6,060 bases of DNA from Patescibacteria group bacterium (GTDB taxonomy: Bacteria > Patescibacteriota > WWE3 > UBA101185 > UBA10185): assembly GCA_018818485.1 (NCBI GenBank), contig JAHIRX010000064.1, positions 1-6,060 of the forward strand. Direction: 5' to 3'. A model generated the notes under the pieces. It ran no database searches. It worked only from the letters and a program-made list of their open reading frames with translations, and was not told where the DNA came from. The position numbers were made by a program, and so were the translations under genes. Below are positions 5,534-6,060 of the stretch, one piece after another (within the stretch, counting starts at the first letter, position 1; every line of letters begins with the position of its first letter).

Positions 5534-6060
5534 ATGGCTAGATATACTGGACCAAAATGCAGATTATGCAGAAGAGAAGGAATGAAACTTTACTTAAAAG
5601 GTGCTAGATGTGATTCAGAAAAGTGTGCTTTTGAAAAAAGACCCCAACCTCCAGGACAACACGGTTTAGGAAGACGAAGAAGAAATCAGTCTGAGTACGG
5701 AAAACAGCTTAGAGAAAAGCAAAAAGCTAAAAGAATATATGGTTTACTCGAAAGACAATTTAGAAAATATGTTAAAGAATCTCTAAAGACAAAGGACGTT
5801 GCTGCCGGAGATGCATTAATGCAAAAACTAGAATCAAGGCTTGATAATCTAATTTACAGAAGCGGTCTTTCTGTGTCTCGAGCCCAAGCAAGACAGTTTG
5901 TTAGAAGAGGGTTTTTCCTGGTAAATGATAAGGAAGTGAAAACCCCATCACAACAATTAAAGCCAGGTGATATAATAAAGCCCGTCAGTTTTGAAAAGCT
6001 TCAGCTAAAAGAGGGGTTTGTACTGCCAGAGTGGATTAGTGCAAATGTTAAAGAGAAGTA
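5534..6060 (+). CDS. rpsD: Small-subunit ribosomal protein S4 (uS4), 3' end beyond window
   Basis: S4 is a primary 16S rRNA-binding protein that nucleates 30S assembly, and in some bacteria it represses its own alpha operon. 175 residues are visible. S4 is usually about 200-208 long, so roughly 25-35 C-terminal residues, including the usual end near LIVEFYSR, lie outside. The N-terminus [16 protein letters not shown] carries Cys9, Cys12, Cys26 and Cys31, the zinc-binding (C+) type. [20 protein letters not shown] (41-60) and a basic helix follow. The S4 RNA-binding domain covers about 98-155 ([13 protein letters not shown], 99-111; [12 protein letters not shown], 115-126). The frame is open to the window edge. 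The start is supported by an AAGGA SD and lies 2 bases after rpsK. In most bacteria rpoA and rplQ come next. Confidence 0.97.
   Translation, partial: MARYTGPKCRLCRREGMKLYLKGARCDSEKCAFEKRPQPPGQHGLGRRRRNQSEYGKQLREKQKAKRIYGLLERQFRKYVKESLKTKDVAAGDALMQKLESRLDNLIYRSGLSVSRAQARQFVRRGFFLVNDKEVKTPSQQLKPGDIIKPVSFEKLQLKEGFVLPEWISANVKEK

Noticed and set aside
1..6060. CRISPR arrays, tRNA/rRNA genes, insertion sequences, phage or defence genes
   Set aside because: I saw no regularly spaced repeats, cloverleaf-like sequences, transposase motifs or terminal inverted repeats on either strand; the content is conserved housekeeping genes plus one small unknown.

Overview
The window is a compact, AT-rich bacterial chromosome segment of core housekeeping genes with one unrecognised small gene. 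Several traits fit a reduced-genome lineage such as Candidatus Patescibacteria/CPR: very short intergenic gaps, a SecA with an expanded first nucleotide-binding domain, a SerRS with a divergent serine-pocket loop, and few Shine-Dalgarno (SD) sequences. That placement is an inference from sequence style, not a proven assignment. TGA is used as a stop (end of serS) and all other visible stops are TAA, so the Gracilibacteria-type code (TGA = Gly) is unlikely.

Layout. Positions 1-1029 (minus) hold the N-terminal 343 residues of SecA, cut by the window edge. A 68-base divergent gap (1030-1097) carries promoter elements for secA and for a plus-strand gene at 1098-1427, which encodes a 109-residue cysteine-pair protein of unknown function. 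That gene ends in a hairpin terminator (1454-1487) whose T-tract touches the stop codon of the convergent uppP gene. From 4268 down to 1483 (minus) runs a tight three-gene operon: serS (seryl-tRNA synthetase), a spermidine-synthase-fold protein, and uppP (undecaprenyl-diphosphatase). Its genes are joined by a 4-base ATGA overlap and a 6-base gap. A 145-base divergent gap (4269-4413) carries back-to-back promoters for serS and for the plus-strand translation cluster infA-rpmJ-rpsM-rpsK-rpsD (4414 to the window end, rpsD truncated). That cluster is the classic 3' part of the bacterial alpha/spc ribosomal protein region, normally followed by rpoA and rplQ.

How the genes fit together. Most products serve translation (IF-1, L36, S13, S11, S4, SerRS), protein export (SecA) or recycling of the cell-wall lipid carrier (UppP). 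No stretch over 300 bases lacks a gene. I see no tRNA, rRNA, CRISPR, insertion sequence or attachment site.

The most noticeable non-textbook features are regulatory. The best promoters for secA and serS place transcription start within about 0-3 bases of the ATG (leaderless-like). infA has a near-consensus promoter with only a roughly 14-base, SD-free leader. The unknown 109-residue gene and rpsD, by contrast, have good SDs. I do not see a clear new multi-gene system here; the best candidates for new biology are the 109-residue protein and the spermidine-synthase-like protein.
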